DNA of 64,000 nt from Porpolomopsis calyptriformis (taxonomy: Eukaryota > Basidiomycota > Agaricomycetes > Agaricales > Hygrophoraceae): assembly GCA_951640195.1 (NCBI GenBank), contig OX621163.1, forward strand, positions 1,922,001 to 1,986,000, given 5' to 3'. This document shows, one piece after another, positions 35,957-47,000 of the stretch (position 1 is the stretch's first letter; the number at the start of each line of letters is the position of its first letter). The position numbers were made by a program, and so were the translations under genes. Under the pieces are notes generated by a model. It searched no databases. It was not told where the DNA came from and saw only the letters and a program-made list of their open reading frames with translations.

Positions 35957-38075
35957 ATGGACGCCAGAACGACTACCTCTTCTCAAGCCACAGATCTTGC
36001 CGAATTTGCCATAGAGCCTGGAATGGAGCCAAAGAAGATCAGTGCATACTACAGCCTCGTATTTCCCGACTTCACGTATTATCTCCAAACACTTTCTGTC
36101 ACTATTGGGCGCCGCTGCACTCCATCCACCGCCTCTTCCTCTGATTCGAACCAGGTAGACGTTGACCTGGGTCCCCTAAAGAGCGTATCACGACTTCATG
36201 CAAGGATCGAGTATGAGGAAGAGGAAGAGCGTTTCGTACTCGTCGTCATCGGAAGAAATGGTGCTTGGGTTGACGGTGTGTGGTCAGGCCGTGGCAGTCG
36301 AGTATCTTTGAGTGAACGGTGCGATCGGATCCAGTGGCTGCTTCACCATTCGCAGCTGACATTTGGTTAGATCCCAGATCCAAATTGCTTCTCGGATGTT
36401 CCATTTCGTCCTGCCACCACCACCTGCTCCAGAAGATTCCCCTTCTCCTAGTTCGCAGTCCTCTGCAAATCGTCCTCGTTCGCCATCCGTAGACATCACG
36501 TCTATCTCTCCACCTTCATCAATGCCTTCTCACTCCCCCCCTCCAACCAACTTACCACGCCCGCTTCCCGGGGCGTCTCCGCCTTCCGAGCCTCAATTTT
36601 CGAACACTACAGTGGTTAGTAACGCCACTTCCACCTCGAGGAAACGGAAGAAGCCCAATCCGGTACCTTCGTCTATGCCCAAGCCGGAAGGTATGCCTTC
36701 CCGACCACCTTTAACTTATGCCCAACTATGTTATCGAGCAATTAAAGCCATGGGGGATAAAGCGACGCTGCAGGAGATCAACCACTGGATAATGGAATCA
36801 TTTGACTGGTACAAATATAATGACGCGGGCTGGCAGGTGCGTGCAACGATTATTTTTACTTCTAACCAGTGTCCCATCATAAAATGTTTGCGGACGCAGA
36901 GTTCTGTTCGTCACAATTTGTCATCGAATCCTGCTTTCAAGAAGATGGAGCGGTGTCCTGACGCAAAGCGCAAAGGTTTCTTTTGGTCTGTCGATGAGAA
37001 ATTTGTGCACACGTTTGAGGAGCAAGAAGCGAGGAGTAAATTACAGGAGGGTCATAAAGGGAAGGAAGGAAGATCGATCAGGAGGAAAGAGAAAGGTGCC
37101 TCGATTCTCGATCCCCCACTTAAGAGGAGCGTGAAAATGGACTCGAAAGGCGGGGTATTGCCGCCACCGTTAACCTCCGCTCCACTGGCGCCGCGGACGT
37201 CTGCTACCATCAACTCTGCTTCAGGGTTGATGTCATCCTATTCGCAAAATTTCCTTGCCCTTAATTCCACTCTCCCTTCGGTGAAGGCTGAATTCTCAGC
37301 ACCTCAGACCCCCGAGTCCAAGACTTGCAACCTTACGCAGCATACTTCGGGTCCTACCCCGCTTCTTCCTGGGGGTAACCCCGGCCCGTCAAATGAATCT
37401 CACGCATCCTCCATTCCCCCACTCCCCCCTTCGCTGTTTATACCCATTATTGTCGGACCTATTCCCCCATCTCACCCTTCCTCTCTATCCGCAAATGCAG
37501 CCAATACCAACCCATTAGCCTCCAATGCCATCGTCTTACACGAAAGCACTCTCATTCTAAATCCCGACGTATTCTCTCATCTCACCTCTGAGCAAGTGAA
37601 GGAGCTGGAAGCGTTGGGCGCACAGAAGGCACTAGAAATCTTGCAAGGATATATAGCGAGATTTTTGAAGGAGCAAAGGTTGAAGAGACGAGAGGGTGGG
37701 CGTGGCAGAGGTCGCGTGCGCGGCGCATCGAAAAGAGGACGTGGTAGCATGAGTAATGGTCCACAGACAGCCGCCGAAGGCGCACAATCCACCGATACTC
37801 AACTCTCCTGTGTCAAGTCAGGTCCATTCACAACAGCCCCACTTCCCCTCAGGGAAGCCCAGCAGCGACCCGACGGGGAAGTGGGTAGGAAATCGGCTGG
37901 GTATCGGAATGAAGATGGCACTCTACCAACGTGTGCGGACTCAAACCTATCTGCACATGTTCCGATGGCCGAAACCACTACCGTAGTGGACCCTATCATT
38001 ATCGTGGATGATCCGGACGCGCCCGTGGCAAAAAGGAGAAAGCTGGACGCTCTCGATGTTTCTCCCGTCAGCTGA
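35957..38075 (+). CDS. FHA-forkhead transcription factor (Fhl1/Fkh-like)
   Basis: Regulator with an FHA phosphothreonine-binding domain and a forkhead DNA-binding domain, as in Fhl1 and Fkh1/2. Start ATG 35957 (MDARTTTSSQ). FHA: YYSLVFPDFTYYLQTLSVTI, GRR, LKSVSRLHARIEYEEEE, VVIGRNGAWVDGVW; an intron of 53 nt (GTGCGATC...GGTTAG) then gives SQIQIASRMFHFVLP. Forkhead: PPLTYAQLCYRAIKAMGDKA, LQEINHWIMESFDWYKYND, AGWQ, an intron, SSVRHNLSSNPAFKKM, KRKGFFWSVDEKF. A Pro-rich region and a basic Gly/Arg-rich stretch (RREGGRGRGRVRGASKRGRG) follow. About 680 residues. Fhl1-like factors control ribosomal protein genes in yeast; the precise orthology is not settled here. Confidence 0.87.
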
Positions 38076-38229
38076 TGGTTTTCACAGTTCGTCTTGACGG
38101 TTTCATTGGTGTGTAGATTAGCTCTATGTCCGTTGGATTTCGCCCACCACTCATCACTTATTAATAATACAATCCAAATCGAAATTTGTTTTCCAATACC
38201 AATACAAATGAATTAGGGGTTTATCATCC

Positions 38230-39427
38230 TCACACTTCCTTTCTTTCCTCCTTCGACCCACTTTCCTCCTTCGACCCAAAGCGAAAGAACCAATAATCTA
38301 AAATTTCCCTCGCCTTCCTTCGCGAATCCGCTCCGAAGTTGGTATGGTGAGCGAATACCCTGACCTTGGCTGCCAGCCGCGTCTCGGACAAGAGTTTCCT
38401 AGACACTGTCATCTTCCTTTGATTGATCCCATCCAACAATTCAACGAGTCTAGCTGAACTCGCGGGATCCACCTTGCCCCTGTTGTGAAGGTATTCAAAC
38501 GTGCCGAGTTCGCTTGTCCATCGTGTTGCGGTGGCGAGTGTTACAGGTTGGGGTCGTTTCAATGGGAGATCTGACTTTCGGCCTGCCCGAGATAGTTGAG
38601 CTTCGGTCTCTGATGTGTTGGCCTGGGTGGTATCTCCGACTGGTAAAATATCACCAGCCTTTCTCGCGTCATCGCTGGTATTCAGTTTCTGTGGGCCCTT
38701 CCGCCCCGATGCTGGATTGTTGTGGTATCGTCCGGATCGTGGAGCGGTATCGCGGCTCTTGTTGGGATATGGAATTGGTGGTAAATCAAAACCGAGATGA
38801 CGGAGGTTATTGTGGAGAATAGAATCTCGAATCTCGGGGTATGGAGATGGTAACTTTGAGGTTGGCTCTGGGAAGATAACGGTTTTGGGGAAATTTTGTT
38901 GGAAGAGAGGTTCTAATGGAATGAGTGCCGGCTCATTCACAACAAAGTTGGAGGCATCGTCCTCCTGGTTACACAGGGGATGATCTGTGAAGGTTGGATG
39001 GAGTGAAATTGGTTCGGTATTGGATCCCGGTGGATGGGTGAACCGAGATTGGTGGGATGAAACATAGGTCATGTGTGGAATTTGAAGGCAGCTTGCGGGC
39101 ACTGGAGAGATGATCTTTGATTGAGATATTGGTGAAGCCCAGTGAACTTTAGACTTCACAGGTGTTCCTTGACCATTGCTGGTTAATGTGCAAGTCTGTA
39201 AATAACAAATATATTAATAGGTCAAGTTGCAGTTGAAGGTTATAATAACTCACCTTTAAAGATGACTTGTTTGCTGGAGGAGCAATGCTAACCTCCCTCA
39301 GGCAACTATTTGGTTTACTATCCACACTACTTGCAGAGGTAGAAAAAATGTGAAGAGGATTATTAGAGGTGGGTTGAAATATGCTATCCCTTATTAAGAT
39401 AGTCTCTTGAGAGAAAGGGAATAGCAT
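38230..39427 (-). CDS. Protein of unknown function, possible TFIIS-N-like C-terminal domain
   Basis: Two exons, 39427 to about 39254 and about 39196 to 38230, joined by GTGAGT...TTTACAG, give about 380 residues. The N-terminal two thirds are Ser/Pro/Asn-rich and disordered. The last 90 residues are helical: RWTSELGTFEYLHNRGKV, SARLVELLDGINQRKMTVSR, LLSETRLAAKVRVFAHHTN, ADSRRKAREILDYW. The L-x2-T/ET-L-x2-KV pattern and A-x2-IL-x-W ending resemble the TFIIS N-terminal (LW) domain, though I am not sure. The C-terminus has a small tandem duplication (SKEESGSKEER). It is the last recognisable host gene before the transposon nest. Confidence 0.6.
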
Positions 39428-39728
39428 TGTTTCAGATAGTGATTTGATTAAGCAGGAGGTGCTTAATGGTATTTAGTTTCATAATACTAGAACTACAGGG
39501 TTTATATACACTCAATTGGCTGAGTTTGAACTTTATTTCTAGTCAAGATGAGTCAATTTGTAATTATATTACATATAAAGTCATATGACTCTATTATGCT
39601 TGTTAAGCACCCAAACAATAGAAATAATTCTCTACACAGCAAATGTTATAAACTAGTTGTTTAGAACACATTTTACTTCAGATGTTCTATCCCAGAGAAG
39701 AGAGATTGTTCTAAGTCCTTGTTATTAG
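39428..39728. other. AT-rich spacer at the start of the transposon nest
   Basis: About 300 bp, AT-rich, with no coding frame. It may hold LTR debris (for example GGTTTATATACACTC, a TATA-like element at about 39499), but I found no second copy in the window to prove it. Confidence 0.35.
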
Positions 39729-40177
39729 TTTCAGAGATATATTTTTTCTTTTTCTTTTGCTTGTCTATTCCTATTTACATCAGGCAGTTTACATTAATAA
39801 CCACTTAGCCACCCAAGCTCTGCTTAGTAATAGAAGGTGACCAAGCCATACCTATATTTAGCCCACCATTATTTTTCTTAACATTCTATGTGACTCATCT
39901 GTAGTCTATGACTCATTTGTATTTAGACTCATATGTAGTTACCATGACTCATCCATAGCTAGGACTCATATGCACTATAACTCACATGTAGTCAGTATAA
40001 CTCACATGTAGTTAGTATGACTCATATGTAGCTAGTATATAAAGCCAGCAGTAGATAGACTTAGGATAAGTCTGTTTCTTTCATTAACACCCCCAATCAG
40101 TAGTCTACTAACTCTTTAAAACCCTGTACTCAGAGCCTGAAGTAAAACCTTGTGATCAACCCTAGACTGCTATCTAA
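39729..40177 (+). repeat. LTR of gypsy family A, first copy
   Basis: Matches the A-family LTR at 58780-59138 from the CAGAGATATATTTTTTC start through the GATCAACCCTAGACT end. It is longer (about 450 versus 359 bp) because of extra short repeats of the type GACTCATATGTAG in U3. It contains four exact TGACTCA sites (39891, 39909, 39945, 40018), TATATAAA at 40036 and the self-priming sequence AAGTCTGTTTCT at 40068-40079. The right end is cut at CTATCTAA by a copia-type LTR, so this is either a solo LTR or the 5' end of a broken copy. Confidence 0.8.
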
Positions 40178-40638
40178 TGATTGGGGATAGCTAACAAGGA
40201 ATTAGACTTAGGTAAAAGATGTGGGTAAAATAGCACAGAGGGTGATTTTAGGATCACCCTCAGGTTTTTATACATATAGCACAGCCATGTGCCTATGCGC
40301 TGGCACTAATCTGGTCTATTATCCTGAGTAAGTTAGAATAGCATGTAACACTGTCACAGATGTAATTTTTCCATTCTTTCTCTATGTTAGTCATTGTTGA
40401 TTAGTCAGATCTGTCTTATCTTTGTTTGGGATTCCCCACAACCTCATATCTTTTCATTTATCCTAGATAGGATAGTTTTCATTTCCGATGATTATGTTTC
40501 ATCTCTTCACATGCTCCGAGTTTCTTATCATGCTTATCTTTACTTGTCGCATGTACTCCTTGTGTAAACACTGACTCATCTGCAGTAGCATAGTCAGTAT
40601 ATAAACTCCTAGTTAGTCGTACTTAGACTTTAAGTCTG

Positions 40639-42346
40639 TGTCATGAAATTGGTGTTCACTCTCTTAAAATTCCTCTCATTTCTTCGTTCTTTTCTTTTCT
40701 TTCTTATACCAATTCTTTTGGAAGGAAGGCTGTCTTTATTGGCAGTGGAAACTACTTGTACAAAAGGAGGAATCCATGTCCGACTAGCTAATTATACTAG
40801 TCCATCTTGGCAATCTCCTGCACTATACTGTCCCTCAAGAACTCTACAAAACTCGACACTACTTGACCATCTATTGCGGCCAACTTATTACCCCAGTAGA
40901 TTGCCCCATTGGTGTCACTACCAGAGGCCTGCAACTCGGCAGCCTTCCCTTCAACGAAACTCATCGCTATCTTTCTCGCTTCCTCACCCAACCAATCGTT
41001 GGTGGGACTCCATAACAAACTGGGAGGAACTTCTTCCTCCTCGATCTTGACGTTGACGTTGGTCAACGACAACGACAAATCTTCGACTAAAAAAGACAGG
41101 GAATCAGCAACTATGAAGAGAGCGAGAGAGTTAAAGGCTCACCACTAGACAAAACACTTGTTGGACCAGGGGTCCAAGGATGGAAAGGGGGGCTGGTAGC
41201 CAAGTCCTCAGGCTTAGCATCATCAAAGGGGAGGGGATACCCCCAATGGTCAGAACTCCAGTCAACTTGCTCCTCCAAAGGGAGCTTGGAGGTGGGAGGA
41301 GGGGCGTCATCATCCCAAGCTAAAAAGGGAAAGCCTATTATCAATAAACACGGACTAATAAAGACAAAACAAGATACATACCAAGCGGATCCTCCATCAA
41401 ACCACAAACATGCTAGATTGGCCAGCGAACATACGGACACTTTCTGACCTTATGCTTGCCACTGCAAGCAAAACAAGAGAAGGAAGACCAGCAGAGGTCG
41501 GTGTCGGAAGGGATGCGCTGAAGGTAGTAATGAAACGAATCGCAATCAAGAAAGACAGGAGCAGTGCGGTGCACCACTCCAGACTGCTTGAAGAATCGGA
41601 TGTAGTGGCCTTGGTGGGAGGGAGTCATGATGAATTGACAAGGATTGAACTGAAGCGTAGGGATACAACCCCACACCTTTTATATGCTCAGACACAAAGG
41701 GAAGACCAAAAGGAGGTTCCTCAGTCAAAGAAGAGAAACCCGATACGCCAGACAAGAGATAGAAACAACGGCGATCTCATGACTAGAAGAACAATAGGAA
41801 CCAGTCATGAGACAGCACAGCCTAACACTGCGGAAGGCTATGCCCAATAGAGTTGAGTCATCAAAACAACACAGCCTTCCGCAGTATGACTAAGAACAAT
41901 GGCAAACCTTAAACCGGAGGCTGTGAACAATAGAAAATGGGGTGACTGCGGAAGCTGACTCATAGTGACTCCTATTTTAGAAATACTATATAAACCCTGA
42001 GGGCGAAGCGGATCATCACTTCGTCCTCCTGTGAGATTACTTGTAGTAGCACGAATGCAATCAGAATCATCAGACTTCTTTTCCATCAGAACAAGAAAAG
42101 AGAAACACAAAACACAACTACTGAGCCAACTGTTCATGCCTGTATTCCCTAAACTCTCAGCAGAGGCATGCAACGGATTCAACCTGCAGAACAACTTCTT
42201 TGTAGAAGTAAAACTTAATTCAGAAGGAATCATCACTCTATACGAAGACGTCCCTGTCAGAACCTTCTTCTACATCCTACTAGACTTATTGAGCTCCAAG
42301 GCCTGCCTTGTGATTAACGAAAAGACTTGCAACTACAGTTGTGACA
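40639..42346 (+). mobile_element. Solo LTR C, 1708 bp, carrying an antisense gene
   Basis: Inserted in the 5' LTR of element B. Ends are TGTCA and TGACA; the flanking direct repeat is GTCTG (40634-40638 and 42347-42351). A 5-bp duplication, TG...CA ends, an internal TGACTCA (41956) and TATATAAA (41987) on the plus strand identify it as a solo LTR rather than a DNA transposon. A second copy begins at 63009 in reverse orientation. The two copies differ mainly by C/T and G/A transitions. It is exceptionally long for a fungal LTR and holds a three-exon gene on the opposite strand in U3. Confidence 0.8.
40797..41628 (-). pseudogene. Three-exon zinc-knuckle gene inside solo LTR C, copy 1 (one nonsense codon)
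   Basis: Exons 41628-41382, 41319-41143 and 41086-40797 join in frame (247, 177 and 290 nt) to 237 codons. The start MTPSHQGHYIRFFKQSG lies about 50 bp after a minus-strand TATAAAA (41678-41684). Exon 1 has a C-x2-C-x3-H-x4-C knuckle (CFACSGKHKVRKC), exon 2 is acidic and Pro-rich (EEQVDWSSDHWGYPLPFDDA), exon 3 is helical (PTNDWLGEEARKIAMSFVEG) and ends EIAKMD. An AATAAA follows the stop on the minus strand at about 40740. Copy 1 has CAG changed to TAG in exon 1; copy 2 at 63727 keeps CAG. Function unknown; the knuckle suggests nucleic-acid binding. Confidence 0.65.
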
Positions 42347-42454
42347 GTCTGATTCCTTGTTAGCAACCTAATAACTAGGACTTGAGACATTATCATCGTC
42401 TTGGGACAGAGCTCTCCGAAGTAAAACCATCTCATTGACAACCAGTTTATAACA

Positions 42455-42466
42455 AGAATCAGACTT
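42455..42466 (+). other. Self-priming primer-binding site of element B
   Basis: AGAATCAGACTT starts right after the 5' LTR. Its complement AAGTCTGATTC lies in the LTR at 48763-48773, 34 nt after the start of TATATAAA, i.e. where the RNA should begin. The first 11 of 12 bases pair. No tRNA-like TGG primer site is present. Confidence 0.7.
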
Positions 42467-42599
42467 CCTTCTTGCTCTCTCCCCTCTACTTGATCCACCT
42501 TTGCTTTCACACTGGACAACGACGACAAGGATCTTTACAACCCCTCTGAGCAGAATCCTCTCTCTCAATCGCTTTACTCACAAACTCAAATCTTCCCAA

Positions 42600-44020
42600 A
42601 CCCGAACGAGGAAGCTAGTCAAGCTTCCCCTCTACCAGGTATCTCACAAGCTCTAGGAAGAACCTGAAGTGAAACAACTTGTTTACTTGCCGCCGCCCAG
42701 TCACAATGTCCCATCACTCCCCCTACTGTTAGGTATCAACCCTTCCCATTCCAACAACCGACTCAACCTTCTTCACCCTTAACAACACCTTCACATTCAC
42801 CATCACCAGATCCAATAGGTTCCTGCACAAATCCCCCCATTCCTAACCTTAACGAGATTCTCGCAGTCATGAATGACTTGCAGAGGGAGATGGCTAATCT
42901 CCAGGCTTCGAACGCTCAACAGGCAATAGAGATTTAGAATCTCAACCAACAACTTGCCACCCAAGCTCAGCCTCAGCCCCCGCCACAACCTCAACCTCAA
43001 CCTCCTGCCACTCCCACCATTGAGATAAAGATGGCTAAGCCAGATGAGTTCACTGGTCGACAGCAGGACGTCGACAAATTTATTAACAGCTGCGAATTAT
43101 ATTTTATGGGAAAACCTTACCGCGACGAACACAAAATCCCCTTTGCCCTTTCCTTCATGAAGGGTATGATGGCCCAAACCTAGTCCGAGAAAGAAACCAA
43201 CAACATGAGAGCTGTCAACTAGACAGGCCCGACTGCTACCTGGGCCGCATTTGTAACTTGATTCCGATCAATGTTCGAAGGAATCGATAGACAGTCTCAC
43301 GCTCACAACGATATCAAGAATCTCTGCTAGGGAAGAAAGAAAATTGAAGATTATAACCTGCGCTTCAGCGCTTTACAGGTCGATACTGGTTTCAATAATG
43401 CCGCCCTTATCGATCTCTACTAGGCTAGACTCAACGCCAAGTTCATAGAATACGTTTACCAACTCCCCGCCATCCCTGCCACACTTCAAGAGTGGAAGGA
43501 CGCCACAACACGCTACCAACACCAAAAGGACATTCTCGCTTCACAGAAACAGTCCTCCACATCCCAACCCCAATACTCCAACCCCTTTCCTACCTGAGGA
43601 TCGTCCATGGCTGCAACGATGACCCATCAAATGACAGCAGCCCCCACTGTCAAAAGAGAAGAGTCTTCCTCTTCTACCCTTACGATCCCGTATGGAAACT
43701 GCTATTCCTGCAGCCAACCAGGGCACTTCGCGAATGCCTGCCCAAACCATGTCACCGGTGATGCGAAGAATCTACCCAATACCTCTTCCTCACATCGAGG
43801 AGGATATTATCAAGGCAGAGGCGGTTACTGAGGATGAGGATGAGGACGAGGTCGTGACATACGTGTCGTTACCACTGAGCCCAACATGGAGAACGTTAGC
43901 TTGCCCACTACACTGGCAGCGAGCGAGACTCTGTCGGATATGGCAAAATGTGGTATATGCAATTGGTCAAATGATCGAAAGAAGAGGCTAGCAATGGACT
44001 TGAAGTCCCAGGGTTTTTGA
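42600..44020 (+). pseudogene. Gag of element B (many nonsense codons)
   Basis: Single frame ending TGA at 44018-44020; the start was not located. It contains a Pro/Gln-rich part, capsid-like residues (MAKPDEFTGRQQDVDKFINS, PFALSFMKGMMAQ, TATWAAFV, KIEDYNLRFSALQ) and a CCHC knuckle CYSCSQPGHFANAC. An Arg/Gly tail reads RGGY then TGA-GGA-TGA-GGA-TGA-GGA-CGA-GGT, a decayed RG repeat. Other stops are TAG or TGA at positions expected to be Trp, Gln or Arg. The frame ends KSQGF-stop at a slippery site. Confidence 0.8.
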
Positions 44021-44053
44021 AAGGTCTGGACAATTTGCCCAATGTTACAGACC
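44011..44053 (+). other. Predicted -1 frameshift signal of element B
   Basis: GGGTTTT (44011-44017) read G-GGT-TTT in the gag frame, then the TGA stop, 5-nt spacing after the heptamer, and a stem GGTCTG (44023-44028) pairing with CAGACC (44048-44053) around a 19-nt loop. The -1 frame continues directly into the protease. The same layout occurs in element A at 60683. Confidence 0.65.
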
Positions 44054-47000
44054 ATACCACTTGATGTACCATTACCCCATGCAATCTATTTCGAATTCTT
44101 GGTGCTATTGAAAAGGGCGACTCAGGACTTACGATGGATGTTTGGATCAAGGCTTCAGACACTGGCTGACGTGTCCCTGCCATGTGTCTTATTGATAGCA
44201 GAGCTTCTGGAAACTTTATGGACAAGACCTTCACAACTTGTCACGAATTTACTCTTCAGGATTTGGAAACCCCAATCCCCATATGGAATGCCGATGGGTC
44301 AGAGAACCGAGGAGGCCTGATTGTTTTTGACACAGATGTCTGGATAGAAGCTCCAGGTAGACACACCGAAAGGATCCATTTGGAGGTGATCAACCTCAGA
44401 TCCAAGATTGATATTATCCTTGGCTACCCATGGCTCAGAGCTCAAAACCCTAGTATTGATTGGGAGAAGTCAACACTAGCTCTCAGAGGCAAAGAGACTT
44501 CTCGTTGGTATTGTAGTGGCGAAGCAGAGTCCTCTATGGTAGAATCGGTCTCGCTGGCGATTACAAGTATTTCAAAATTGGACGAATCTCGAGCCAGCAC
44601 GGTGGAGGAAGATATGTGAAAGTTTGTACCGGAGGTCTATTGGAAAGACTATGCTAGTGTCTTTGCCAAGGAATCCTTCGATTGCCTTCCACCTCATTCC
44701 AAGTTCGATCACGTCATTGATCTCAGAGACGACTTCATACCTCAAACTGACGTGACTTATCCGATGTCCCCTCAAGAGATAGAATATTTGAAGAAGTTTT
44801 TAGCTGAAAACGTGGCCACTGGATGAATATTCAAAGGTTCTTCGCCTCAAGCTGCTCCCTTCTTCCTAAGCAAGAAAGCTGAAGACATCAATGCAAAAGG
44901 ACAAGACACTAGATATAGGCCAATTGAAGACTATCAATATTTGAACCACTTCACAGTTCCCAACCGTTATCCCCTACCTCTTCTACATCAGATCGTCCAA
45001 CAACCAAAACTTCGATCTGCTGTATTATTCACAGTTGTGGATATCTGATGGGGATTCAATAACATTTGTATCAAAGAAGGAGATGAATGGAAAGCCGCCT
45101 TCCTTACGGTCAAAGGACTTTATGTTCCAAGAGTGATGTTCTTTGGTCTACGAAATTCTCCAGCTACGTTCCAACGGATGATCAATACACAATTCGCTGA
45201 AGTGCTAAAATCAGGTTGTGTTTTCATTTATATCAATGACATTCTCATCTGCAGAGACGATCTAGAAGAATTGCGTTATTGGATGCTCAAGACCCTTGAT
45301 ATCATAAAGAAACACAAACTCTCCTGTAAACCCGTCAAATGTCAATTCGAGAATGAAGAGGTGATCTATCTGGGAATGACCTTGTCAAAAGGTCATATTG
45401 GAACTAATCCCAAGAAGGTCAAAGCCATAGTCGAATGGCCTGAGCCTCAGACCATCAAACAACTCCAATCCTTCCTCGGAAGCGCAAATTTCTGGAGAAA
45501 ATACATTAAGGATTTTTCAGAGATTGCCCAACCACTTAACCAATTACTCCACAAAGATACCATATGGGAATGGACTCCCAAATGACAACATGCCTTTGAT
45601 CAGTTGAAGCACTCCCTCATGAATGCCCCTGTCCTCAAAGTACTGGACCAAGACCTACCTTATTGTTTAGAGACTGACGCCTCTGGATTTGCCTTAGGAG
45701 GTATATTGTCTCAGCTGCATGGTAAAGACTGGAAACCTGTAGGCTTTCATTCAAGATCCTTAACCCCTGCTGAAAAGAATTATCTGACTCATGATGCCAA
45801 GCTTCTGGCGATAATAGATTGTCTCAATGCATGGCGACATCTTTTGGAAGGTTCATGACATGATCTTCTGATTCACACTGACAGTCTTGCCCTCAAGTAT
45901 TTCAGTACTGCTTGTGTATTGTTCGGACGATGCGCTCATTGGTCAGAGATTTTGGCAAGATATGAATACAAAATCAAGTACATCCCAGGGAGAAAGAACA
46001 AAGCCGATGGATTGTCCAGACGCCTGGATTATTTCGATGGAGGTAAAGGTGAGGTAGAAAATGAGATTTTAATCGCAAATGATCACTGGATCAATTCGAT
46101 TGTCAAACTTTCGAAACTGGACTTTTTCACAAGATTACACTTCAAGCTACCAATACCGGACAAGATCTCACAGAAAATCAAGGATGCCTCATTGTTTTGG
46201 GACCAAGCTGATGGATTGGTTCACGATGTTGAAGGTCGAATTGTGGTGCCAGAGGAAGTATCTTTGCGCACAGACATAATATGACTGTCCCATGCCTACC
46301 CCCATGCTGGACACCCTGGCATTGAGAAGATGAAGGAGCTGATGCTCCGAAACTTTATTTGGGATGGCATCTCTCAAGATGTTATCAACTACATATGGTC
46401 CTGCCCCGCTTGTCAGCAAAACAAGAATTACCCTTCAAAGCCGACAGGACTCCTACAACCTATACCCCCTGCTACCGAACCATGGACTGAGATTACTGTC
46501 AACCTCATTGTTCAACTACCTGACTCGCTTGGATATGATGCTGTAATGGTCGTCATTGATCGCTTTATGAAATGTGCCCATTTTATTCCGACGACTTCCA
46601 ATCTCTCATCAGAAGGCGCTGCCCAACTCTTCTGTGATCATATCTGGAAACATCATGGATGGCCAAAGAAGATCATTTCTGATCGTGGAGTTCAATTTGC
46701 ATCGAAATTCACTGAAGCCCTTAACAAACTTCTAGGAACCATTTCTGGACTGTCCACTACTTATCATCCCGAAACTGATGGTCAGACCAAATGAACAAAC
46801 CAAGAACTCAAGGTTTACCTACGGTTTTATACCAACTTCATGCAAGATGACTGGTCCGAATGGTTGGCTTCTGCCGAATTCGCTTACAACAATCAACAAC
46901 ACTCCGCCACTTCACAATCACCCTTCTATTTGGAATATGGCCGCCACCCTCATCTACCGATTGCCATCGAATCCCCGAGTAACGTCCCCATGGCAAACGC

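Noticed and set aside
40639..42346. Interpretation of C as a DNA transposon with TGTCA inverted ends.
   Set aside because: Five-base duplication, TG...CA ends, and an LTR-type TGACTCA-TATATAAA promoter fit a solo LTR better; no transposase is encoded. Not fully excluded.
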